From Hassallia byssoidea VB512170 (lineage in GTDB: Bacteria; Cyanobacteriota; Cyanobacteriia; Cyanobacteriales; Nostocaceae), in contig NZ_JTCM02000003.1 of assembly GCF_000817785.2 (NCBI RefSeq), positions 62,001-126,000 on the forward strand: a DNA stretch of 64,000 nt, given 5' to 3'. The position numbers and the translations under genes were made by a program. The stretch's first letter is position 1, and every line of letters begins with the position of its first letter. Below are positions 56,613 to 64,000 of the stretch, piece by piece. A model generated the notes under the pieces. The model worked only from the letters and a program-made list of their open reading frames with translations. It was not told the DNA's origin and did not search any database.

Positions 56613-57620
56613 ATGATTGAAGTTGATGGTCTGAGTAAAATATACGGCTCAACGACAGCAATAAGTAATGTTAGTTTTAACGTAGAACAAGGGGAGATTT
56701 TAGGGTTCTTGGGACCCAATGGTGCTGGTAAAACTACAACCATGCGAATTTTAGCTGGTTATTTACCCGCGACGAGTGGGACAGTGAGAATTGCTGGCTA
56801 CGATGTCCATGAAAATTCTCTCTTAGTACGGCAACGAATTGGCTATTTACCGGAAACACCACCGTTATATCCAGAAATGACGGTTGAAGGCTTTTTGTAT
56901 TTTGTGACGCGGATTAAAGGAGTACCGGCAGGCGATCGCACTACCAAGGTTAGAGCAGCAATCGAACGCTGTAACTTAGAAGATAAGCGTAATGTAATTA
57001 TTCGCAAACTTTCTAAGGGATATCGTCAAAGAGTTGGCATTGCTCAGGCGATCGTTCACGATCCACCAGCTATCATTCTAGATGAACCTACTGTTGGTCT
57101 CGATCCCCGGCAAATCATTGATGTGCGGAATTTAATTAAAAGTCTCGCAGGTACTCACACCATTATTCTCTCTACGCACATTTTGCCAGAAGTGAGCATG
57201 ACCTGTAACCGCGTAGCCATCATTAATCGCGGGAAAGTAGTAGCAACTAATACCCCAGAAAATCTGATGACGCAGTTGACAGGTGGTTCTGGATATGAAT
57301 TGGAAATTGCTGGAGAACCTGCCTTAGCCAAACAGGTATTGCAAAACTTAGCTGGTGTAAGTTTGGTAGAATCAATGCCGAGCGGAATGCACGGTCATAC
57401 CCCAATTGCGGATAATCGAGGTTATTTGCGGGTAATATCGCAACCAGGCAGCGAACCAGGACATGAAATTGTCATGGCACTGGTGCGTGCGGGATTCGGT
57501 TTATATGAAATGCGACGTGTTAGCGCTACTTTAGAAGATGTGTTCTTGCAACTGACTACAGAAGAAAGAAATTTGCCATCTGAGGTAGAGGATGAAGCCA
57601 AAGAAGGAGAAGCAGCGTAA
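56613..57620 (+). CDS. ABC-2 type transporter ATP-binding protein
   Basis: 335 residues from ATG at 56613 (MIEVDGLSKIYGSTTAISNV). Walker A GPNGAGKTT, signature LSKGYRQRVG, Walker B AIILDEPTVGLDP and the switch His in LSTHILPE are all present. The C-terminal extension ends in an acidic tail. The stop is immediately followed by the permease ATG. With GldG- and DUF4340-type partners this resembles the GldA of Bacteroidetes gliding systems, but in cyanobacteria the role is unknown. Confidence 0.92.
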   Translation: MIEVDGLSKIYGSTTAISNVSFNVEQGEILGFLGPNGAGKTTTMRILAGYLPATSGTVRIAGYDVHENSLLVRQRIGYLPETPPLYPEMTVEGFLYFVTRIKGVPAGDRTTKVRAAIERCNLEDKRNVIIRKLSKGYRQRVGIAQAIVHDPPAIILDEPTVGLDPRQIIDVRNLIKSLAGTHTIILSTHILPEVSMTCNRVAIINRGKVVATNTPENLMTQLTGGSGYELEIAGEPALAKQVLQNLAGVSLVESMPSGMHGHTPIADNRGYLRVISQPGSEPGHEIVMALVRAGFGLYEMRRVSATLEDVFLQLTTEERNLPSEVEDEAKEGEAA

Positions 57621-58433
57621 ATGGGTGTAGTGCTGAGTAATATTATTGCCATTTATCGCCGCGAGTTACAAAGTTATTTTGTATCGCCTTTAGCTTATGC
57701 GATCGCCAGTATTTTTTGGCTGTTGTCTGGATTGTTCTTAATCTTGATTTTGCTAGGACCCGAAGGTATCTTACCAACAGTTGCCGCCTTAGATTTACAA
57801 GGGCAACAAATCGGGGTGCCAGTACCACCAATTGATGTACCCTACGAATTTGTCAGGGCATTTTTAGATCGTATGGGGTGGCTGTTGCTGTTCGTGCTGC
57901 CAATTCTTTCAATGGGACTCTATGCCGAAGAACGCAAACGCGGCACTTTGGAACTTTTAGCGACATCACCAATAACTAATTGGGCAGTAGCTGTAGGTAA
58001 GTTATTGGGGGTGTTGACATTTTTTACAACAATGGTAGCACCACTACTGGTGTTTGAAGCGATCGCCTTAAGTGGATCGACTCCACCAATTTCGCCAACA
58101 ATTCCATTATTAGGTCATCTAGCATTAATCTTACTAGCAGCGGCAATATTATCTATAGGGATGTTTATTTCCTCTTTAACAGACAGCACAATTCTATCTG
58201 CCGTCCTCACATTCGCAGTGATTTTATTGCTGTTGTTTGTAGATTTAATCGCCAAAAATATTGGCGGTTTCGCGGGAGAAGCTTTAAGTCATCTCTCCTT
58301 ACTCAAACATTACAACACCCTAGTACAAGGAATCTTCGACACCAGCAGCTTGATATTATTTGCTAGTTACATTATCTTAGGCATCTTCCTCACAGCACAA
58401 TCAATTGATGCATTGCGATTTCAGCGTCAATAG
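57621..58433 (+). CDS. ABC-2 type permease (GldF-like)
   Basis: 270 residues, six hydrophobic segments. The motif YAEERKRGTLELLATSPITNWAV is the conserved cytoplasmic loop of ABC-2 permeases. The ATG follows the ATPase stop with no gap, and AAGGAG lies 11 bases upstream inside the previous gene. Substrate unknown. Confidence 0.9.
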   Translation: MGVVLSNIIAIYRRELQSYFVSPLAYAIASIFWLLSGLFLILILLGPEGILPTVAALDLQGQQIGVPVPPIDVPYEFVRAFLDRMGWLLLFVLPILSMGLYAEERKRGTLELLATSPITNWAVAVGKLLGVLTFFTTMVAPLLVFEAIALSGSTPPISPTIPLLGHLALILLAAAILSIGMFISSLTDSTILSAVLTFAVILLLLFVDLIAKNIGGFAGEALSHLSLLKHYNTLVQGIFDTSSLILFASYIILGIFLTAQSIDALRFQRQ

Positions 58434-58620
58434 TCAATAGTCAAAAGTCCAGAGTCAAGAGTCAAAAGTCAAAAAGTCCATAGTCTAAAGTCCACAGTCA
58501 AAAAGTCCATAGTCCAAAGATACCTTGACCATTGACCATTGACCGTTAACCATTGACCATTGACCATTGACCATTGACCATTGACCATTGACCATTGACT
58601 TTTGACTTTTGACCCTTGAC
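58434..58620. repeat. STRR inside the ABC operon: GTCAANA then CCATTGA heptamers
   Basis: A block of AGTCAAAAGTC-type units is followed by nine or ten CCATTGA units, largely complementary to the first. The transcript could fold into a long hairpin between permease and GldG genes. Confidence 0.8.
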
Positions 58621-58628
58621 TAATAATT

Positions 58629-60287
58629 ATGAAAAACATCGCAAAACGAAGACTTTGGAAATATCTATTTTGGTTCGGTCCATTTTTACTTGTTGCCGGC
58701 TTAACAGCGGGGTTAGTATCGCAAAAGTGGGGAGTGATTCCATTAGCATTTTTGATTCCGGGAATTGTCATCATCGGCTTTTGGTTAATCTGGCAAACTC
58801 AACGAACTAACTGGTGGGGACGTCGATCTACCCAAGCTGGTACAAATGCTTTAGTTGCGACTCTTGCAGTATTGGCGATTTTGGGTTTAATTAATTTCAT
58901 AGGCACTCGCTACCACCTGCGGACAGATTTAACTGATACTCAGTTATTTACCCTTGCGCCACAATCACGAGAATTGGTACAGTCTTTACAAAAGCCTGCA
59001 AAAGTATGGGTGTTTGATGTGAATCGAAATCCCCAAGATTTGGAATTACTGGAAAATTATCGTAGGCTTAGTTCCAAATTTAAGTTTGAATTTGTCGATC
59101 CACAAGCAAGACCAGGATTAGCAGATAAATTTGGCGTCAAAGATTATGGAGAAGTTTATCTAGAATCTGAAAATAAACGACAGTTAGTGCAGATGGTGAA
59201 TCAAAATGAACGTCTGTCAGAAATTCGCTTAACTAATCGCTTACAACAAATTACCAGCACCACCACAGCTAAAGTTTACTTGCTTCAAGGTCACGGAGAA
59301 CGTCAACTTGCAGCCGGTGAAGGTGCAATTTCCCAAGCAGTTCAAGCATTAAGTGACAAAAATTTCACCACATCAGCGCTAAATTTAGCAGAAAAGTCAG
59401 CAGTTCCTGATGATGCAGCTGTCGTAATCGTCGCAGGTGCGAAAAAAGCTTTGTTTGACAATGAAGTAAAAGCTTTGCAAACCTATCTCAATCGAGGTGG
59501 TAACTTGCTATTGGCGATCGATCCAAATACTGACCCCAAACTTAATAGTTTACTACAACAGTGGGGTGTGCGCCTTGATAATCGTTTAGCAGTCGATGTT
59601 TCTAACAACGTGGGGATTGGTCCTGCGGTTGCTTTAGTGACAGAATACGGACAACATCCAATTACTAAAGATTTCGGTAATGGCATTTCGCTTTATCCGC
59701 TTGCCCGTCCTTTAGAAGTTACCCCAGTCCCAGGTGTCGAGTCTACCACATTGATAGTAACCAAACCTTACCCCAGCAGTTGGGCAGAAAGCGACTTGCA
59801 AAGCGAAAATTTGCAGTTTAATCAAGGAAGCGATCGCAAAGGTCCATTAACTTTAGGTGTAGCATTAAAACGCAAACTATCAGCCAAACCTCAACCTCAA
59901 CCTACCCCCACTCCCAACCCTTCACCATTACCATCACCAACCACTCAAAGTAAAGCTTCCCCCTCTCCCACTCCCCCACTCCCCCCCTCCCCCACTACGG
60001 AACTCTCCCCAACTTCCACCGAATCACGCTTAGTAGTGTTAGGAAATTCCGATTTCGCTACCGATGGTTTGTTTCAACAACAGTTAAACGGAGACGTGTT
60101 CCTCAACTCAGTTACTTGGTTGAGTCAGCAAGATCAGCAACCTCTTTCAATTCGTCCCAAAGAAGTCAAAAACCGTCGCATTAACATTACAGGGACGCAG
60201 GCAAATCTTTTAGCATTATCATCTCTGGTAATATTACCCCTGATTGGGTTAGCAGGAGCAGCTGTTCTCTGGTGGAAGCGACGATAA
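58629..60287 (+). CDS. GldG-family protein (ABC-associated, periplasmic)
   Basis: 552 residues. Three membrane helices at the N terminus (about 13-32, 36-55, 72-92) and one at the C terminus (about 527-547). The soluble part begins with RYHLRTDLTDTQLFTLAPQS, the typical GldG/ABC_transp_aux opening, and contains VYLLQGHGERQL and GGNLLLAIDPNTDPKL. A proline/serine-rich stretch of about 40 residues near 420-460 (PTPNPSPLPSPTT) is encoded by spacer-like repeat DNA (59890-60010). It should work with the preceding transporter. Confidence 0.9.
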   Translation: MKNIAKRRLWKYLFWFGPFLLVAGLTAGLVSQKWGVIPLAFLIPGIVIIGFWLIWQTQRTNWWGRRSTQAGTNALVATLAVLAILGLINFIGTRYHLRTDLTDTQLFTLAPQSRELVQSLQKPAKVWVFDVNRNPQDLELLENYRRLSSKFKFEFVDPQARPGLADKFGVKDYGEVYLESENKRQLVQMVNQNERLSEIRLTNRLQQITSTTTAKVYLLQGHGERQLAAGEGAISQAVQALSDKNFTTSALNLAEKSAVPDDAAVVIVAGAKKALFDNEVKALQTYLNRGGNLLLAIDPNTDPKLNSLLQQWGVRLDNRLAVDVSNNVGIGPAVALVTEYGQHPITKDFGNGISLYPLARPLEVTPVPGVESTTLIVTKPYPSSWAESDLQSENLQFNQGSDRKGPLTLGVALKRKLSAKPQPQPTPTPNPSPLPSPTTQSKASPSPTPPLPPSPTTELSPTSTESRLVVLGNSDFATDGLFQQQLNGDVFLNSVTWLSQQDQQPLSIRPKEVKNRRINITGTQANLLALSSLVILPLIGLAGAAVLWWKRR

Positions 60288-60289
60288 GG

Positions 60290-60404
60290 AGATGGGGAGA
60301 CAGGGGGACAAGGGGACAAGGGGACAAGGGGAAAGGGAAAAGGGGAAAAAACTATTACCCAATTACCAATTACCAATTACCAATTACCAATTACCAATTA
60401 CCAA
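60290..60404. repeat. GGGGACAA octamers then CCAATTA heptamers
   Basis: Repeats fill the gap between GldG and DUF4340 genes; the CCAATTA units (60358-60404) match those at 47411. Confidence 0.8.
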
Positions 60405-60414
60405 TGACTATCAC

Positions 60415-61035
60415 ATGAAATTGCCACGAACAACTTTAATTTTGATATTGCTTGCGCTGGGTTTGGGTACTTTTGTTTATTTTTATGAAATTAAAGGTGC
60501 ATCTGTGCGAGAGGAAGTAAAGGAGAAAAAACAGCAAATTTTCTCTTTTGCAGCAGATGATGTGCAGTCTTTGACGGTAAAGACGGAAAATGTGACTTTA
60601 AATCTGGAACGTAATAATAATGCTGGCGATACAAAATGGTTGATAAAATCTCCTACAGTTAGTCCAGCAAACGATCCGATTGTTTCTTATTTGATGGATT
60701 TGCTGGTGAAGGGTAAGAGCGATCGCATTTTATCAATTCCAGCTAACCAGCTTGCAGATTTTGGTTTAAATCCACCCCAAGCAACTATCAATATAAACCT
60801 GAAAAATCAGAAAACTCATCAATTAACTTTAGGTAAACCTGATTTTAACCGCCGTTTTTTGTATGCTCAAGCTGACCCCACTCCTCAACCAGATGGTAAT
60901 ATTAATGTGCTATTGGTATCCACTGATTTTGAAAATGCAGTCAAGCGGGAGCTTTCAGAGTGGCAACAACCTGGAGATAATAATATCAAAAATTTGCCTA
61001 GCCCCGTTCAACCCAATCCAGCAAAGACCAAATAA
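60415..61035 (+). CDS. DUF4340-domain protein
   Basis: 206 residues from ATG at 60415 (MKLPRTTLILILLALGLGTF). The frame is open from 60292 but that part is tandem repeat. One N-terminal membrane anchor, then a DUF4340 domain (FSFAADDVQSLTVKTENVTL; LADFGLNPPQATININLKNQ). DUF4340 proteins are regularly encoded with GldG-type ABC systems and probably sit in the periplasm. Last gene of the operon. Confidence 0.88.
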   Translation: MKLPRTTLILILLALGLGTFVYFYEIKGASVREEVKEKKQQIFSFAADDVQSLTVKTENVTLNLERNNNAGDTKWLIKSPTVSPANDPIVSYLMDLLVKGKSDRILSIPANQLADFGLNPPQATININLKNQKTHQLTLGKPDFNRRFLYAQADPTPQPDGNINVLLVSTDFENAVKRELSEWQQPGDNNIKNLPSPVQPNPAKTK

Positions 61036-61179
61036 ATGAAAAAGAGGGGGAAAGGGAAACCCCATAAATTGCAGGAGCTTTCTTTCAGTAACTGTCTATT
61101 AATCAAATAGACAAGAGTTAAATAAAAAATAAATGTTAAAATTCCGCCTTGCAGGAGTTAATAACTTTGATGTCAATCA

Positions 61180-61485
61180 TCAATCATCATAAAGTTTGCT
61201 GTTTGACTGATTAATTAGTAAATCAATAACTTCTTTGTGTTTTTTATGAAACTTTAATAGTTCCAAATAAGCAAATGGCACTACTACTATCCATAAAATA
61301 CTAGCTATTACCAAAATTACACCAGAAAATAAGCGCTGCTCTAAATTCATTTGTTCATCTTGTAAAAAAAAATGCAGCCATTCTGCAAAGAAACAGTAAG
61401 CCATCACCAGGTAAAGAATAATTGCCAAATAAATAAGAAGTGTTTGCAGCATATTGCTTCCATAAGTTACTAGTAAATGAACCAT
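61180..61485 (-). CDS. Small two-helix membrane protein
   Basis: 101 residues from ATG at 61485; a TTG at 61521 would add 12 residues. Two hydrophobic segments (about 13-35 and 53-76) flank a short charged loop (DEQMNLEQRLFSG), and the C terminus is basic. Not recognised. Confidence 0.55.
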   Translation of the reverse strand: MVHLLVTYGSNMLQTLLIYLAIILYLVMAYCFFAEWLHFFLQDEQMNLEQRLFSGVILVIASILWIVVVPFAYLELLKFHKKHKEVIDLLINQSNSKLYDD

Positions 61486-62324
61486 TTGTATCGGAGTTTC
61501 GTTTTTCTCAGGTGGCAGCAATTACCTAATTAGTGGGTAATAACCATTTTTTGTTTTATTTTATACTAAAAATTATAAATAAATTTGATTGTATGCCTAA
61601 ACCCTTACTTGATTTGTGGAACAGAATTTAAGCATAAACCAGTTTTCTTTATATATTTAGAATGGGTGTAAACACCATCAAATTATGCAGTTTTGCAATA
61701 TAAATGGAAAAAATTGCCAGTATTCTGGTCAGTTCAACCAAGAAGACTGAGTATAGTGTCGCTAATGCACGTAAGTGTCTATTTGTAAAGTGCGTAAGTC
61801 CTAAAATCACCACGATTTTTTGCTCGCAATATTAAATTATATTTTATACCAATTGAAATCATGTCGAATTTTTATCCTCTTTGTTCCTGTGTACACTGAT
61901 GTATATAGGTGAAAAGTTTCTCAAAGAAAAAGTTAAATAATTGGTAACTAAAGATACCAATTATCATTGATGATGCCAATCTTCATACTGTACATTTTTA
62001 CGGTTTCCGGCTTGCACGTTCAAGTGAAAAGGCACAGTACGAGGTAAAGAAAGCACACCATAATAGTATTTTTCTCTAGAATTTTCTCCGAAAAAAGAGT
62101 TATTATTTACCCACAGATTACCTTGGCTGAAGTTTATTTAAGTAATATTTTTTTAAACTCAAATAAAAATTAAATTAAATAAACATAATTTAATTGTTTT
62201 CCGACAATGCTTTAAATCAGATTAAAATGAATTCGCCCACGGAAAAGCTGTATAAAATTACTTTACTTATGGTAATTTTACTTAAAGGTTATCTGTGTTC
62301 CGAAGCTAGTCTCTCTATATTATT
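61486..62324. other. Long gene-free region upstream of purU
   Basis: About 840 AT-rich bases between divergent genes. No open frame, hairpin or repeat stands out. It probably holds the purU promoter. Confidence 0.45.
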
Positions 62325-63179
62325 ATGACAAGTCCGACAGCAACATTGTTAATTTCCTGCCCTGATCGACGGGGACTTGTAGCGAAAATTGCCAACTTCA
62401 TCTATGCTAATGGTGGGAATATCATCCACGCAGACCAGCATACAGACTTTGCGGCTGGTTTATTTCTCACCCGGATTGAATGGCAGTTGGATGGATTTAA
62501 TTTGCCGCGAGAATTTATTGCACCAGCATTTAAGGCGATCGCCCAACCTTTAAGCGCAAAGTGGGAACTGCATTTTTCTGATACTATCCCGCGCATTGCC
62601 ATTTGGGTAAGCAAGCAAGACCATTGTCTATTTGACTTGATTTGGCGACAACGTGCCAAAGAGCTGACATCGGAAATTCCGCTAATTATCAGCAACCATC
62701 CCGATCTAAAGGTGGTGGCAGAAAAATTTAATATCGATTATCACCACATTCCCATTACTAAAGATAACAAATCAGAACAGGAAGCTAAACAACTAGAATT
62801 ACTACACCAATATAAAATTGATTTGGTTGTATTGGCTAAATATATGCAAGTTGTCAGTGCAGATTTTCTTGCTAAATTTCCCCAAACTATTAATATTCAC
62901 CACTCATTTTTACCAGCTTTTGTTGGCGCAAATCCGTATCATAGAGCTTTTGAACGTGGTGTAAAAATTATTGGTGCAACGGCTCATTATGCTACTCCTG
63001 ATTTAGATGCTGGTCCAATTATTGAGCAGGATGTGGTCCGAGTAAGTCACCGCGATGAAGTTGAAGATTTAATTAGAAAAGGTAAGGATTTGGAGCGAGT
63101 TGTATTAGCAAGGGCAGTGCGTTTACACTTACAAAATCGCGTTTTGGTGTATGGAAATCGGACTGTAGTTTTTGAGTGA
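62325..63179 (+). CDS. purU: Formyltetrahydrofolate deformylase
   Basis: 284 residues. N-terminal ACT domain (ATLLISCPDRRGLVAKIANF), then the formyltransferase-like catalytic domain. The catalytic Asn-His-Asp set is visible in NIHHSFLPAFVGANPYH and ATAHYATPDLDAGPIIEQD. It hydrolyses 10-formyl-THF to formate and THF, balancing one-carbon pools and supplying formate for purine synthesis. Stand-alone gene. Confidence 0.95.
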   Translation: MTSPTATLLISCPDRRGLVAKIANFIYANGGNIIHADQHTDFAAGLFLTRIEWQLDGFNLPREFIAPAFKAIAQPLSAKWELHFSDTIPRIAIWVSKQDHCLFDLIWRQRAKELTSEIPLIISNHPDLKVVAEKFNIDYHHIPITKDNKSEQEAKQLELLHQYKIDLVVLAKYMQVVSADFLAKFPQTINIHHSFLPAFVGANPYHRAFERGVKIIGATAHYATPDLDAGPIIEQDVVRVSHRDEVEDLIRKGKDLERVVLARAVRLHLQNRVLVYGNRTVVFE

Positions 63180-63224
63180 TTTGCCAGACAATGCCCACCC
63201 GACAATTTAGAGTTTTCAGGCATC

Positions 63225-63282
63225 ATATCATGTCCGGTTAATCACACACATTGTAGAGACGTTCAGTCCGGAACGTCTCTAC
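63225..63282. repeat. Dispersed element: ATATCATGTCCGGTTAATCAC plus agacgttc hairpin
   Basis: The left sequence matches element ends at 6018-6123 and 43317. The hairpin has 12-bp arms GTAGAGACGTTC with a 6-base loop. No matching right end is seen. Confidence 0.55.
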
Positions 63283-63301
63283 GAACGTCATGCTTTATTT
63301 A

Positions 63302-63859
63302 TCACCTTTCGACAATCTCGCCTCTCAGACTCTCGGCAAATGCCAGCACTTCGTTTTTCGCTTTTGTTTTCACCCCGTTTTTATCAAGGGCTTGCGCTAT
63401 ATCATTGACAAAAGCATTAAATTCTTCGTTTGTCAGACCTCCACCAATTCCACTATGGGAAAGCTTCATAGGGCGTCCTGTATAAACACAGGGACCACCT
63501 GCCGCTTGGCAGAATTGAGCTTTCAGCAACTCACCTAGCCGCTGTTTTGAGTTGGTGCTCAAGCCAATAAAGTATTTACCAATCAGAGGGTCATTGAATA
63601 CGTATTGTGCGGTATCGTCAATGACGGCTGAGATCCCGTCGTATTCTCCCAGCCTTTTATAGAGAGACCTTCCTCCTGAACGTCCTGAATCTAAATCATA
63701 TTGGGCAATAATTACTGGAGTTGCTGATAGTTGTGCTGTTGGCGTTGTGGTCGTGGAAACAGCCAAACTAGGGGTTAATCTGAAAATAGTCAGTACCATG
63801 ACACTGATACAAACCAATGTCAACGCGAAAGCCTTTGTAAACAGGCTTTGTATTTTCAT
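63302..63859 (-). CDS. Exported group I truncated-haemoglobin-like protein
   Basis: 185 residues. A signal peptide or anchor (about 8-33) precedes a low-complexity Thr-rich linker. Residues about 64-182 are a truncated globin: SLYKRLGEYDGISAVIDD, then the proximal His H135 in MKLSHSGIGGGLTNEEFNAF. The position that is usually the distal Tyr (B10) appears to be Ala84, from alignment by eye. Two Cys (117, 124) could form a disulfide, fitting an exported protein. It may bind oxygen, NO or peroxide outside the cytoplasm. Confidence 0.85.
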   Translation of the reverse strand: MKIQSLFTKAFALTLVCISVMVLTIFRLTPSLAVSTTTTPTAQLSATPVIIAQYDLDSGRSGGRSLYKRLGEYDGISAVIDDTAQYVFNDPLIGKYFIGLSTNSKQRLGELLKAQFCQAAGGPCVYTGRPMKLSHSGIGGGLTNEEFNAFVNDIAQALDKNGVKTKAKNEVLAFAESLRGEIVER

Positions 63860-64000
63860 CGTGAAAATTCCTCTTTTAAGTTTCGTCCGGCATAAGTATT
63901 GTTACCTTTACGCATGTAATACTGACAGTGTAATTATTTAAACTTTAATGAGTTTAAATTAAACCATTAATTCAGTGCAATTACTAGACTTAATAAATAG

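Noticed and set aside
60292-60414. N-terminal extension of the DUF4340 protein
   Set aside because: These 41 codons read through GGGGACAA and CCAATTA repeats; the membrane anchor starts at the ATG at 60415.
1-64000. tRNA or rRNA genes
   Set aside because: No T-loop/anticodon arrangement or rRNA sequence was recognised by eye on either strand; a tRNAscan run could still find a missed one.

Overview
The window reads as a chromosomal segment of a filamentous cyanobacterium, most likely a heterocyst-forming Nostocales. The evidence is the very high density of the HIP1 octamer GCGATCGC, many intergenic heptanucleotide tandem repeats (STRRs), a flavodiiron Flv1/Flv3 pair, myxol-glycoside carotenoid genes (cruF/cruG), and a dnaE whose sequence matches cyanobacterial alpha subunits. 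No tRNA, rRNA, CRISPR array or complete insertion sequence was recognised.

Layout. 1-4.8 kb: 5' two-thirds of dnaE, a six-helix membrane protein and a dicarboxylate/amino-acid symporter. 4.8-6.2 kb: a gene-poor graveyard of repeats that includes a fragment of a flavodiiron 3' end. 6.2-12.7 kb: a two-gene unit of a CHAT-TPR protease and a metacaspase fused to an alpha/beta hydrolase. 12.7-13.5 kb: a candidate MITE with 30-bp inverted ends. 13.5-17.2 kb: flv1 and flv3 separated by a purine tract. 17.6-21.8 kb: membrane protein, cruF, cruG, rnhA. 21.8-26.6 kb: three overlapping genes (CHAT-TPR protease, 140-aa protein, 459-aa protein with a C-terminal membrane hairpin), the best candidate here for an undescribed protease-triggered membrane system. 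26.6-32 kb: phosphatase-like/cupin/GNAT cluster, DinB-like protein, methyltransferase plus PvdE-type ABC exporter. 32-35 kb: possible small RNA, DUF4870 protein, higBA, an orphan Phd antitoxin with an early stop, DUF6745-like protein. 35-45 kb: alaS, copper-chaperone-like protein, diguanylate cyclase, AAA-less M41 protein, kinase-FGE fusion, DUF1517 protein. 46-51 kb: GT4 glycosyltransferase, thiE-thiS, secreted beta-helix protein. 51-56 kb: DUF433/DUF5615 toxin-antitoxin pair, exported caspase, hypothetical protein, beta-helix/SLH protein. 56-61 kb: a 17-copy 21-bp palindromic repeat array, a mini-element, and an ABC-2/GldG/DUF4340 operon. 61-64 kb: small membrane protein, purU, exported truncated haemoglobin.

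Three themes recur. First, four caspase-superfamily proteins (two CHAT, two caspase/metacaspase) lie within 47 kb, two of them in operons with plausible effectors. Second, all three toxin-antitoxin loci are bracketed by short direct repeats. Third, low-complexity repeats typical of spacers also occur in frame inside several coding regions, always at domain linkers. Functions are inferred from motifs read by eye; no database search was run.
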